This document shows, piece after piece, positions 35,060 to 43,551 of a stretch of DNA of 64,000 nucleotides. Each line of letters starts with the position of its first letter. Position 1 is the first letter of the stretch. The notes below the pieces were generated by a model. It was not told the origin of the DNA, did not search any database, and saw nothing but the letters and a program-made list of their open reading frames with translations. The stretch covers positions 1 to 64,000 of the forward strand of contig CABULH010000004.1 of NCBI GenBank assembly GCA_902492455.1. Reading direction: 5' to 3'. The translations under genes and the position numbers were made by a program. This DNA is from an uncultured Oscillospiraceae bacterium (GTDB taxonomy: Bacteria; Bacillota; Clostridia; Oscillospirales; Acutalibacteraceae).

Positions 35060-36259
35060 CTATTTTGTTGCCAGTCTTGCGGTATCCATCGCAATCATAT
35101 ATTCTTCGTTGGTGGGAATCACCAGCGTTTTGACCCGAGCGCCGGAAGCGGAGATATCCACTTCCCGTCCTTTGGGAAGCTGTGCGTTGAGCTCCTCATC
35201 AATGGCGATGCCGAAAGTATCCATATTCCGGCAGATGCGGCTGCGCAGGCTGTCATCGTTCTCTCCGATTCCGGCGGTAAATACCAGCGCATCTATGCCG
35301 TTCATCACGGCGATATAACCGCCAATATACTTCTTTATGCCGTGAACCAGGATATCCAATGCCAAACGTGCGCGGTCATTGCCGTTTGCCGCCGCTTCGG
35401 TGACGTTGCGGGCATCGTTGGAAACCCCGGATACACCCAGCAATCCGGAACGCCGGTTCAGCAAATCCTCCACCTCGTCGGCGTTCATCCCCTCAGTTTT
35501 CATCAGATACGGGATGATCGTGGGATCAATACTGCCGCTGCGGGTACCCATCAGGATACCTTCCTGCGGTGTGAACCCCATGGATGTATCCACCGCTTTG
35601 CCGCCATCCACCGCCGTGATGGACGAACCGTTGCCCAGATGGCAGGTGACGATTTTCAATTCTTTAGGATCCTTATCCAACATCTCTGCCGCTTTGGCAG
35701 AAACATACCGGTGAGAGGTACCGTGAAAACCATACCGCCGAATCTTCTTCTCAGCGTACAGCTCGTAGGGCAGCGGATAGATATACCGGAAATCCTCCAT
35801 CTCGGCGTAAAACGCCGTATCGAACACCCCCACCTGGAGGGTGTCTTTCATCAGTCTCCGGCAGGCTTCCATACCGATGATGGCCGGCGGTCCGTGGAGC
35901 GGGTTGATGGGAACAATAGACTGCAAATAACGAATCACTTCATCATCGATGACCGTCGATTGCTTATAGCGTTCCCCGCCGTGGGCAATCCGATGCCCCA
36001 CCGCATCGATTTCCGCAATATCTTTCAGCACGCCATACATCGGATCGGTAAGCAGCCGAAGCACCAGTTCCAAGGCATCGTCGTGGCTGCGAAGCTCCGG
36101 CTCCGCCTTATAAGGCTCCATCCCCTGTTTTTTATGGGTGATAGAGCCGCCGGAACCGATACGTTCGCAGTTGCCTTTAGCCAATACCTCCCCATTATCC
36201 ATATCGAAAAGCTGATATTTCAAGGAAGAACTGCCGGCATTAATAACCAGAATCTTCAT
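35060..36259 (-). CDS. ackA: Acetate/propionate kinase
   Basis: A 399-residue acetokinase with every landmark: KILVINAGSSSLKYQLFD at the N terminus, VFDTAFYAEM, FHGTSHRYVS, the phosphate loop in CHLGNGSSITAVDGGKAV, and GVSGVSNDARNV. It takes acyl phosphate plus ADP to acid plus ATP. In this operon it most likely handles propionyl-phosphate from PduL, the role of PduW in Salmonella, although sequence alone does not separate acetate from propionate specificity. No targeting peptide is visible, so it acts outside the shell. Confidence 0.94.
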   Translation of the reverse strand: MKILVINAGSSSLKYQLFDMDNGEVLAKGNCERIGSGGSITHKKQGMEPYKAEPELRSHDDALELVLRLLTDPMYGVLKDIAEIDAVGHRIAHGGERYKQSTVIDDEVIRYLQSIVPINPLHGPPAIIGMEACRRLMKDTLQVGVFDTAFYAEMEDFRYIYPLPYELYAEKKIRRYGFHGTSHRYVSAKAAEMLDKDPKELKIVTCHLGNGSSITAVDGGKAVDTSMGFTPQEGILMGTRSGSIDPTIIPYLMKTEGMNADEVEDLLNRRSGLLGVSGVSNDARNVTEAAANGNDRARLALDILVHGIKKYIGGYIAVMNGIDALVFTAGIGENDDSLRSRICRNMDTFGIAIDEELNAQLPKGREVDISASGARVKTLVIPTNEEYMIAMDTARLATK

Positions 36260-36271
36260 TTTCCCGCCCCC

Positions 36272-37738
36272 TTACTGCGCAGCCTGGAAGCGGGCATAAG
36301 CCGCGTCATAGGCTGCGGTATCAGAAGGAGTATAGGATTTAGGCAGCTCGGAATTGGCGATAACCGCCCGCGCTTCCTTGAGGCCGGAAAACTCGCCCAA
36401 AGCAATCAGCTGAACGGCAATATTTCCCATAGCCGTGGCTTCAATCGGACCCGCAATCACCGGCGTGTTGCAGGCGTCCGCCGTCATCTGGCAAAGCAGC
36501 CGGTCCTTAGTGCCGCCGCCGATCATATGGATGGTCTCATATGATTTACCGGTTACCTCCCGAATCTGCTGGAAGGTGGCGCGGTATTTCATCGCCAGGC
36601 TCTCGTATATACAGCGCATGATCTCTCCGCGGGTCTGGGGAATCGTCTGTCCGGTTCGTTCGCAGTATTCCTGCACCCGCCTGGGCTGGTTGCCGGGCAA
36701 TTCAAAGGAAGGATCATCCGGATTGATAAAGCAGCGGAAAGGCTCAGCCTCCAGCGCTTCCCTCTCCAGATCAGCATAGGAAACATCGAAGCCTTCACGG
36801 ATCCATTGCCGGCGGGATTCCTGAATCAGCCACAGTCCCATGATGTTTTTCAGCATCCGGGTGGTACAGCCGAAACCGCTCTCGTTGGTTAAATTGAAAC
36901 GGGAGGTGGTATCATTAATCACCGGTGCGGAAAGCTCGGTACCGAACAGAGACCAGGTGCCGCAGCTGATATAAATAAAGTCGTCCTTCTGGGAAGGCAC
37001 CGAAGCCACCGCAGAGCCGGTATCATGGGTTGCCACGGCGATAACGGGCACCTTGGGACAGCCCAATTCCTCACAAATCTCATCAGACAGCAAACCGTAG
37101 GTCTCTCCCGCGTCGATGATCTTCGGTAGGATTCGGGTGGGAATTCCCAGCTTCTCCAGCAGCTTATAGTGCCAGTCGCCGGTTTTCGGGTTAAGCATCT
37201 GCGTGGTGGATACCTCGGTGTATTCCGCCCGCTTCACCCCGGTCAGCAGATAGGCGAACAAATCGGGCATGAGCAGCATGGTATCCGCCAGAGCCAGTGT
37301 CTCCGGCTCATTCTGCACCAGGCTGTACAACTGAAAAATGGTATTTAAGCGGGCCATCTGGATACCGGTCTCATCATAAAGTTCTTTCTGGGGAACGGTC
37401 TGGAAGACCTTCTCCATCATCCCCACCGTGCGGGTATCCCGATAATGTACCGGGTTGTTCAGCAGCCGGCCCTTTTTATCCAGCAGACCGAAGTCAACCC
37501 CCCAGGTGTCAATGCCGATGGCATCAAAGCCGCCCTGATGAACCGCTTTGGTGATTCCCTGCTTAATCTCAAAGAAAAGCCGCAGCACATCCCAATAAAA
37601 GGTACCGCAGACGGTAACCGGATCATTGGAAAAGCGATGGACCTCCTCCATCTTGATCTTCTCTCCGTCATAGGTGGCCAGGATCGCCCGGCCGCTGGAC
37701 GCGCCGAAGTCAAAAGCCAGTATGCGTTTGCCTGCCAA
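36272..37738 (-). CDS. rhaB: L-rhamnulokinase
   Basis: A 488-residue FGGY-family sugar kinase. The N-terminal LAFDFGASSGRAILATYDGEK is distinctive of rhamnulokinases. IDTWGVDFGLLDKKGRLL and HDTGSAVASVPSQ are substrate and catalytic regions, and IHMIGGGTKDRLLCQMTADA is the adenosine motif. The start is a TTG at 37738, with a CGGGAGG site nine bases upstream. It phosphorylates rhamnulose for the class II aldolase encoded two genes downstream. Confidence 0.95.
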   Translation of the reverse strand: MAGKRILAFDFGASSGRAILATYDGEKIKMEEVHRFSNDPVTVCGTFYWDVLRLFFEIKQGITKAVHQGGFDAIGIDTWGVDFGLLDKKGRLLNNPVHYRDTRTVGMMEKVFQTVPQKELYDETGIQMARLNTIFQLYSLVQNEPETLALADTMLLMPDLFAYLLTGVKRAEYTEVSTTQMLNPKTGDWHYKLLEKLGIPTRILPKIIDAGETYGLLSDEICEELGCPKVPVIAVATHDTGSAVASVPSQKDDFIYISCGTWSLFGTELSAPVINDTTSRFNLTNESGFGCTTRMLKNIMGLWLIQESRRQWIREGFDVSYADLEREALEAEPFRCFINPDDPSFELPGNQPRRVQEYCERTGQTIPQTRGEIMRCIYESLAMKYRATFQQIREVTGKSYETIHMIGGGTKDRLLCQMTADACNTPVIAGPIEATAMGNIAVQLIALGEFSGLKEARAVIANSELPKSYTPSDTAAYDAAYARFQAAQ

Positions 37739-37755
37739 TGCCAGTCGCCTCCCGA

Positions 37756-39003
37756 TTATCTTTTAGAAAGGACGTCCGCCTCATATTTTTTTACCTGATC
37801 CAGCCATTCCAACTCGGTGCCGGCATTATTCCGGCTGCAATAGTAGTTCCACACCAAAGCAAAGGGCTGCGCTTTAAACTCCTGTACATACGCCAGACGG
37901 GCACTGTTGTCTCCAGCGGCCTCCAGCTTCTTCATGGTATCCACCGGCTGGAGCAGCGCCTCCAGCAGAGCCTTGCGGGTGTTGCGGGAACCCACCACCC
38001 AAGCGACAATCCGATTGATGGAAGCATCGAAATAGTCGGTGGCGATATAAATCCGATCCAACGCGTTCATCCGGACGATTTCGTCCATAATGGCACGGGT
38101 TTCGTCGTCAAAACTCACCACATGGTCGGAATCCCAGCGAACAGGGCGGGAAACATGCAGCAGCAGCTTCTCCTTGAAAGTGAGCATGGCGGACAGTTTA
38201 GCCGACACCATCTCCGTGGGATGGAAATGACCGGTATCAAAAGTCACCAGGACATCCTTGTTGCTCATGGCGTAACCCATGCAGAATTCATGGGAGCCGG
38301 CGGTGTACGCTTCCAAACCGATGCCGAAAACCTTGCTCTCCACGGCATCCACTACGCCGGGAACCTTTTTCTCAAAGATCTGATCATAACTGTCCCGCAG
38401 CCGCACACGGGGCCCCAGAGTATCCACCGGGATCTCCTTGGATCCGTCGGGAGTCCAGTGGTTGATCACGCATTCCTGACCGGTGCGCTGGGCAAAATAG
38501 CCGCCGATTTCCCGGCATGCCTTATCGTGGTTGATCCAGAAACGGCGAATATCCTCATCCGCAGAGGACAGCGTACCGTTTTCGCTCTTGGGATGAGAAA
38601 AGAAAGTGGGGTTGAAATCCAGACCGTAGCCTTTTTCCACCGCCCAGTCAGCCCAGTTTTTGAAATGCTCCGGCTTGATGGCGTCCCGATCCACATATGT
38701 ATCGCTTTCCAGATAGCTGGCGTGGATATTCACCTTTTTCTTGCCGGGAACAAACTGAAAAGCAAAATCCATATCCTGACGCAGTTCCTCCGGGGTAGTC
38801 GCCTTGCCGGGATAATTGCCTGTGGCCTGAATACCTCCCGTCAACTCTCCCTCATTCTTCTCAAATCCGGCAACATCGTCCCCTTGCCAGCAATGGATAG
38901 AGATCGGCGTACTGTCGCAGAGCTCCATCGCCTTATCCACATCCACGCCATACTGGGCGTATAATTCCTTGGCGAGCTCGTAGCCTTTTTGCAGATCGTA
39001 CAT
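37756..39003 (-). CDS. rhaA: L-rhamnose isomerase
   Basis: A 415-residue RhaA that isomerises L-rhamnose to L-rhamnulose. It is full length, with ISIHCWQGDDVAGFE, the metal-site region DFNPTFFSHPKSENGTLSS, HWTPDGSKEIPVD, and TFDTGHFHPTEMVSAK. It is the first gene of the 20-gene operon and stands directly behind the promoter at 39060-39088. The first gene encodes the committed rhamnose step, so rhamnose rather than free propanediol is the probable natural inducer of the whole compartment. Confidence 0.97.
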   Translation of the reverse strand: MYDLQKGYELAKELYAQYGVDVDKAMELCDSTPISIHCWQGDDVAGFEKNEGELTGGIQATGNYPGKATTPEELRQDMDFAFQFVPGKKKVNIHASYLESDTYVDRDAIKPEHFKNWADWAVEKGYGLDFNPTFFSHPKSENGTLSSADEDIRRFWINHDKACREIGGYFAQRTGQECVINHWTPDGSKEIPVDTLGPRVRLRDSYDQIFEKKVPGVVDAVESKVFGIGLEAYTAGSHEFCMGYAMSNKDVLVTFDTGHFHPTEMVSAKLSAMLTFKEKLLLHVSRPVRWDSDHVVSFDDETRAIMDEIVRMNALDRIYIATDYFDASINRIVAWVVGSRNTRKALLEALLQPVDTMKKLEAAGDNSARLAYVQEFKAQPFALVWNYYCSRNNAGTELEWLDQVKKYEADVLSKR

Positions 39004-39059
39004 CGGTCGGCATCTCCTTCGGTTATAAATTGATTTTTTATGACTATTTTGGTATACTC

Positions 39060-39088
39060 ATTATAGTACAAGGATCGGCAGATGTCTA
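39060..39088 (-). promoter_or_regulatory. Main promoter of the rhamnose/BMC operon
   Basis: On the minus strand TAGACA, 17 bases and TATAAT lie about 57 bases before rhaA. No cobalamin riboswitch is visible in the short leader. On the other side of the intergenic space, AATCATATTT occurs twice in tandem (39133-39152), a possible site for the divergent DeoR regulator. Confidence 0.65.
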
Positions 39089-39230
39089 TATCTGGCGATA
39101 ATTTCGATAAATGCGCAAAGCTTTTTTCAAATATAATCATATTTAATCATATTTGCTCACCGAATTGGCTAAACAAACGGTATATTTCCCATATTCTGCT
39201 GCTTATTTGTCTGAAAGTGAGGTTTTGCTC

Positions 39231-39968
39231 ATGCTGCCTTTGGAGCGTCAAAACAAAATTCTGGAAATTCTAGCGGAAAAACAGGCGGCTTCGGTGGAAG
39301 AGCTGTGCCACATTTTGTATTCCAGCGGCGCAACCATTCGGCGGGACCTCCAGATATTGGAGAATAACGGTCTGATTCACCGTACCCATGGCGGCGCCAT
39401 TTATGTTGACGGCAATGCCAAGGATTTTCCGTTGACCTTACGGGAAAGCGAAAACCTGGGACCGAAAAATATGGTGGCGCAAAAAGCAGTACAATACATA
39501 CGGGACGGACAAACCCTGTTTATGGATGCCAGCAGTACCGTCTGCCGTCTGGCGGAACGCTTGGCGGGATTTCAGCATCTGCGGGTGATCACCAATGGAT
39601 TAAAAACCGCCAATATTCTTTCGGAAATCGACGGTGTGGATGTCTACTGCACCGGCGGAAGACTGCGGGAAAACGCCAAATCCTTGGTAGGTACCCATGC
39701 TATCGATTTTGTTTCCCGCTTCAACGCTGATCTGGCCTTCTTTTCCTGCCGGGGCGTCACACCGGAAATCGGCATCACCGAATCCACGGAGGATGAGGCG
39801 GCGCTGAAAATCGCGTATATGCGCAACGCCGCCAAGGTAGTGTTGATGTGTGATTCCAGCAAACTGGGCAAACAGTATTTCTGTAAAGTGGGAACTCTGG
39901 ATCATATATGGAAGTTAGTCACCGATATTCAGCTCCCCTCATCCTATGAATCCCGGCTCAGCGATTGA
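39231..39968 (+). CDS. DeoR family transcriptional regulator
   Basis: A 245-residue DeoR/GlpR-type repressor. The N-terminal winged helix is LERQNKILEILAEKQAASVEELCHIL with the recognition helix in SGATIRRDLQILENNGLIHRTHGGA. The C-terminal phosphosugar-sensing domain is marked by DASSTVCRLAERL, ITNGLKTANILS and CDSSKLGKQYFCKVG. It is divergent from rhaA, so control of the rhamnose/BMC operon by a sugar phosphate such as rhamnulose-1-phosphate is the natural inference. The ATG at 39231 follows GTGAGG; the frame is open 26 codons upstream without a ribosome site. Confidence 0.92.
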   Translation: MLPLERQNKILEILAEKQAASVEELCHILYSSGATIRRDLQILENNGLIHRTHGGAIYVDGNAKDFPLTLRESENLGPKNMVAQKAVQYIRDGQTLFMDASSTVCRLAERLAGFQHLRVITNGLKTANILSEIDGVDVYCTGGRLRENAKSLVGTHAIDFVSRFNADLAFFSCRGVTPEIGITESTEDEAALKIAYMRNAAKVVLMCDSSKLGKQYFCKVGTLDHIWKLVTDIQLPSSYESRLSD

Positions 39969-39979
39969 ATTTTTTACTT

Positions 39980-40011
39980 TAAAAGCCAGACAGATTCGTC
40001 TGGCTTTTTTG
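39980..40011 (+). terminator. Terminator after the DeoR gene
   Basis: A 10-bp stem (AAAGCCAGAC / GTCTGGCTTT) with a short loop runs into a six-T tract. Confidence 0.85.
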
Positions 40012-40078
40012 TTATCCCATGAACCTTTCCCCTATTCTCTCGACTATAAAGATGAAAGTGCTTTCAAGGAGATTTTTT

Positions 40079-41701
40079 ATGGAGTATGTCGACATCACCC
40101 CGTTTGCCGGCGAGATATATGCCGCTGCCGTGCGTAAAGCAAAGGATGCTCTGGCTGCCGAGGATATCGCACAAGAAACCTTTCTTGCCGCTTTTCAGTC
40201 TATACGACGCGGTAAGGAACCGGAGAATGTCCGCGCCTGGCTGCTGCGTATCTTGGATAATAAATATTGCGACTGGCTGCGGCGGAAATATCATCAGCCG
40301 GTCGTCAGCTTTGCAGATTATCCATGGGATATCGCGGGCGGCAATGGTTTACAGGAAAAAGCCGACTATGAAGCGGAATGGGAGCAGGTGCGTCAAGCGC
40401 TGGGATATCTGGCAAAAACCCATCGGGAGGTACTGGTGCGGTTTTATATACACCAACAACCTATCGACCGAATCGCGAAAGAACTGAATATCCCCATAGG
40501 AACGGTCAAGAGCCGTCTTCATACCGGCCGCCGCCAGATCAAGGAAGGAATGGAAGAAATGGAAAATTACAGCAAACAAAGCTATGAGCCCGACACATTA
40601 TACATCTCCTGCTCGGGATGCGTCGGCCTCAGCGGCGAACCCTTCTCACTGGTTCGTTCCGACGACAAGCTAACACAAAGCATCCTGCTGACAGCCTACG
40701 AAAAGCCGCTGACGGAAACGGAAATTTCCAAAGCGCTTGGCGTCCCCGCCGCCTTTATCGAACCCATTGTGGAACGGTTGACAGACGGCGAGCTGATGGC
40801 GCGCACCGAAGGCGGCAGGGTATACACAGATTTTATTATCTATATGGAAAAAGATCGGGAGGCTACCGTTGCACAGCAGCACGCCATCGTCGCTTCTCAT
40901 TTTACCGCGTTTTGGTCCAAGATTCTGGAGGGACTGGAAGAACTCCGAAAAAGGGATTTCTATCTCCGTCAAGACGATCATGCCCGAAAAAAGCTGGAAC
41001 TGCACTTTTGTATTCATACGCTGTTATGGACCTGCATTCCCATCCGGGATGAAAACACCGGCGGCGTGATGCCCTACGACGATTATCCCTACCGGAAAAA
41101 CGGCGGCAGATGGTTTGCCATGGGAAACCGTTATTCTATATCTCCAAAACCGCAGCCGCTGAAGTACAGCATCAACGGCGAAGCCGGCAACTGTATTCGG
41201 AATTTCTGCGGTGCCAAATCCTTGGAACTCCGAAAATACGATACCAGCCTGGGAGGATATCCAAACAATCTTTTTCGTAACAATTATGTCCAGCTGCTTT
41301 ACGAAATCTATAAAGGCGTGTCGCCGGAGGAGTCCGCCGTCGGCGCTTATGTACTGGAATCCGTCGATACATTGGTGGAGCAGGGAATCCTGACGAATAG
41401 CAACGGCGTTGCCCTGGATATTCCCGTCCTCACCAACGCAGAGAATCATGCCTACAGAGAATTGGCATCCACCTGCTGTACGGTTCTAATCCCTGCGGCA
41501 AGGAAACTGCTGCAACCCCTATACCGCCAAGGATATGTCCGTCTGCCCAAGCATTTGTCAAGCGTTCCGACATGGATGCAGTACATGTTCTGCGATTCTC
41601 AATTGCCGATGGCGGTGATTTATCAAGCCATTGATAAAGGCGAATTCCTGCAGAACGTCACCTATCCCCTTCCTGCGGCATTGCTCGTCTTTGAAGAATA
41701 A
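40079..41701 (+). CDS. ECF-type sigma factor with a long C-terminal extension
   Basis: A 540-residue protein whose first 165 residues are an ECF sigma factor. Region 2 is LAAEDIAQETFLAAFQSI with ENVRAWLLRILDNKYCDW; region 4 is REVLVRFYIHQQPIDRIAKEL with IPIGTVKSRLHTGRRQ. About 375 residues follow. They begin with a short Cys pair (ISCSGCVG), then a winged-helix-like segment (TETEISKALGVPAAFIEPIVERL) and a large uncharacterised domain. Ordinary ECF factors end near residue 180, so the extension probably senses a signal or replaces an anti-sigma factor. No anti-sigma gene is adjacent. An AAGGAG site precedes the ATG. Confidence 0.85.
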   Translation: MEYVDITPFAGEIYAAAVRKAKDALAAEDIAQETFLAAFQSIRRGKEPENVRAWLLRILDNKYCDWLRRKYHQPVVSFADYPWDIAGGNGLQEKADYEAEWEQVRQALGYLAKTHREVLVRFYIHQQPIDRIAKELNIPIGTVKSRLHTGRRQIKEGMEEMENYSKQSYEPDTLYISCSGCVGLSGEPFSLVRSDDKLTQSILLTAYEKPLTETEISKALGVPAAFIEPIVERLTDGELMARTEGGRVYTDFIIYMEKDREATVAQQHAIVASHFTAFWSKILEGLEELRKRDFYLRQDDHARKKLELHFCIHTLLWTCIPIRDENTGGVMPYDDYPYRKNGGRWFAMGNRYSISPKPQPLKYSINGEAGNCIRNFCGAKSLELRKYDTSLGGYPNNLFRNNYVQLLYEIYKGVSPEESAVGAYVLESVDTLVEQGILTNSNGVALDIPVLTNAENHAYRELASTCCTVLIPAARKLLQPLYRQGYVRLPKHLSSVPTWMQYMFCDSQLPMAVIYQAIDKGEFLQNVTYPLPAALLVFEE

Positions 41702-41706
41702 GTTAT

Positions 41707-41752
41707 AAAAATGCCCCTGGGATTCCGAAACTGGAATCCCAGGGGCATTTTC
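41707..41752. terminator. Bidirectional terminator between the sigma factor and YesL-like genes
   Basis: A perfect 19-bp stem (AAAATGCCCCTGGGATTCC and its complement) with a six-base loop and A/T tracts on both sides separates convergent genes. Confidence 0.92.
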
Positions 41753-41783
41753 TTGCTTTCGATAATCCGAATTATGTGTGGTT

Positions 41784-42773
41784 TTATATGGTATCGTCGT
41801 CATCGTCAGCCGATCCCTGTCGGGTCTGGCGAATGCGTTTGTTTATCCGGCGCATTTCCTGTTCCGAATACTGCCGCGGAATGTTGAGCGGCTTTTTCTC
41901 CTCTTCTTCTTCCTTATCAGTACGGCCCATATCCTGGAATACTGGCTCATCATCTTCCGGATCCGGTTCCTCTTCCTCAATATTCAAGGCTTTGCGCTCC
42001 TGCTTTCCCTCTTCTGGATGCTCTTTGTAATAGGGATCAATCATATTCTTTTTGATAAGCGGAAAAATATTATACTGAATCAGATAAGAGCGGAAAGCAG
42101 GATACCAGAAAATATAGAGCAGCAACAGCACTGTAATGCCGATATAAAGATGAATAAACAGCAGCAGGAATCCCAAAGCAAAGCAGATGATCTGCACCAA
42201 GGAGATCAGCAGGTTACGTTTCAAACCTACAAAGGCAAAAATGAAAGCATTTTTGTAGATCTGCTTGATGGACAGCTTGAAGGTAATGAGCATCATGCTC
42301 ATGTAGTACTTGGCAAAGGTGAAAACAATGCCGATGGAGCAGATAAGGGCAAACATGACATAATTCATGATGCCGGGGCCTTCTGCTCCCTCCTCCGGCG
42401 CAATGAAAAGCGGCGCGCCGAAGAAAGAGAGGTCAAAAACCAGCAGGGCGGTCAGCACTAGATTGATGATGCCAATAGGCAGCGCCTGCTTCCAGTTTTT
42501 CTTGATGGTATCGAAGAAATCACCAGCGATAAAGGCATGCTTTTCCCGGGCGAAATTCCGGGTGATATAGGTCAGTCCAGCGTCAGCCAGACCACCTGTC
42601 ACCAGCGGCAGAGACACCAGGACATACAGCAAATTCGCCGTGCAGAGCTTCCAGAATTTCCGGAAATAGATTTCGAAAAAGATTACGAACCCCTTTTTTT
42701 TCGGCCCGTTTTTGTCAACTCCCGGTCCTGGCTTGTTGTAATCGAATAACCCGAAAAAGCCCGCCAATGTCAT
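41784..42773 (-). CDS. YesL-like membrane protein (DUF624)
   Basis: A 329-residue protein with six hydrophobic segments and the DUF624/YesL core: FEIYFRKFWKLCTANLLYVL, LPLVTGGLADAGLTYITRNF and AFIAGDFFDTIKKNWKQAL. DUF624 proteins are often encoded with sugar transport genes but their role is not settled. Residues about 255-329 form a cytoplasmic, strongly charged tail (NIEEEEPDPEDDEPVF), ending in a run of Asp. The ATG at 42773 is preferred over a TTG one codon earlier because of spacing to AGGAG. It follows the spoIIM-like gene. Confidence 0.85.
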   Translation of the reverse strand: MTLAGFFGLFDYNKPGPGVDKNGPKKKGFVIFFEIYFRKFWKLCTANLLYVLVSLPLVTGGLADAGLTYITRNFAREKHAFIAGDFFDTIKKNWKQALPIGIINLVLTALLVFDLSFFGAPLFIAPEEGAEGPGIMNYVMFALICSIGIVFTFAKYYMSMMLITFKLSIKQIYKNAFIFAFVGLKRNLLISLVQIICFALGFLLLFIHLYIGITVLLLLYIFWYPAFRSYLIQYNIFPLIKKNMIDPYYKEHPEEGKQERKALNIEEEEPDPEDDEPVFQDMGRTDKEEEEEKKPLNIPRQYSEQEMRRINKRIRQTRQGSADDDDDTI

Positions 42774-42812
42774 CAAACTCCTTTTTACGTCCTGTTTGCA
42801 CCTATCGAAATA

Positions 42813-43433
42813 CTACAAAAACCATTGCAGGAAAAGCGAACGCATCAGTACATCCACCACACCAGCGGCCAGCATAATCCCCAAAAACATCGCAAAACGC
42901 ACACAATAAAGCTTGAAATCCTGCCACAGGCCGCCGCAGTGAACCGACGGCAGCAGCTGGCCGCTGAGCAGCAGCGTCATCCGCAGAGATTCCGAGCATC
43001 CCATCAGCAGCGCGGCAGCCGCCAGAAGATTATGCGGAATCACAAACAGCGCTGTGAAAAGAATCCCTGCCCCGCCGATGCCGTAATAATAAGCCTCCGT
43101 CAACCCAATGCCCAGTCCAAAAAAGACTGGTACCAATGCCGTCACCGGTGCGCCGCAGGCGGAAAGGCCGCAGAGAAACAGCAAGGCCAACAGCAAGAAG
43201 GTGGAGAAGCAGGATGAACCTAGAGCGGCTATCCCGCCAAGAAGGCCCTTATCCACCGGCCGTACCTGCAAAATCAGGGCCAAATCGCCTGTCAGCATAT
43301 CATGACCGGCTAAAAACACTAGGCTTCCGCCTACCACACCTGTCAGAAACAGAGCCAAAAACACCAGCAGACGGCGATTTTCCATGAAAAATTCCGCCAC
43401 CGTCACACTGTAATCCCGGGTTGTCCGACTCAT
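42813..43433 (-). CDS. spoIIM: Stage II sporulation protein M-like membrane protein
   Basis: A 206-residue integral membrane protein with five to six hydrophobic helices. The pattern fits SpoIIM: a cytosolic N terminus (FFMENRRLLVFLALFLTGVVGGS), then FFGLGIGLTEAYYYGIGG and FVIPHNLLAAAALLMGC. SpoIIM works with SpoIID and SpoIIP in peptidoglycan remodelling for engulfment, though the wider DUF95 family includes non-sporulation members. The ATG at 43433 follows GGGAGG. It has its own promoter, so it is not simply the tail of the SCIFF operon. Confidence 0.8.
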   Translation of the reverse strand: MSRTTRDYSVTVAEFFMENRRLLVFLALFLTGVVGGSLVFLAGHDMLTGDLALILQVRPVDKGLLGGIAALGSSCFSTFLLLALLFLCGLSACGAPVTALVPVFFGLGIGLTEAYYYGIGGAGILFTALFVIPHNLLAAAALLMGCSESLRMTLLLSGQLLPSVHCGGLWQDFKLYCVRFAMFLGIMLAAGVVDVLMRSLFLQWFL

Positions 43434-43515
43434 ATGTACGCCTCCCAACAGTAGCAAAGGATTCCTTGTCCTTTTATACTATGTGAAAGGGATCAGAAAT
43501 AGACCACGCTCTATC

Positions 43516-43544
43516 AGTATAGCGTATTTTTTTCAATCCGACAA
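43516..43544 (-). promoter_or_regulatory. Promoter of spoIIM and the YesL-like gene
   Basis: On the minus strand TTGTCG, 17 bases and TATACT stand about 80 bases before the spoIIM ATG, just downstream of the SCIFF maturase stop codon. This is a sigma-A-like pattern. Confidence 0.6.
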
Positions 43545-43551
43545 GACGGTT

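Noticed and set aside
35342..38964. Long plus-strand open frames opposite ackA and rhaA
   Set aside because: These are shadows of conserved minus-strand enzymes; no start signals.
39004..39230. Possible cobalamin riboswitch before the B12-dependent operon
   Set aside because: The leader of rhaA is about 45-55 bases long and has no B12-box-like sequence or room for the fold.
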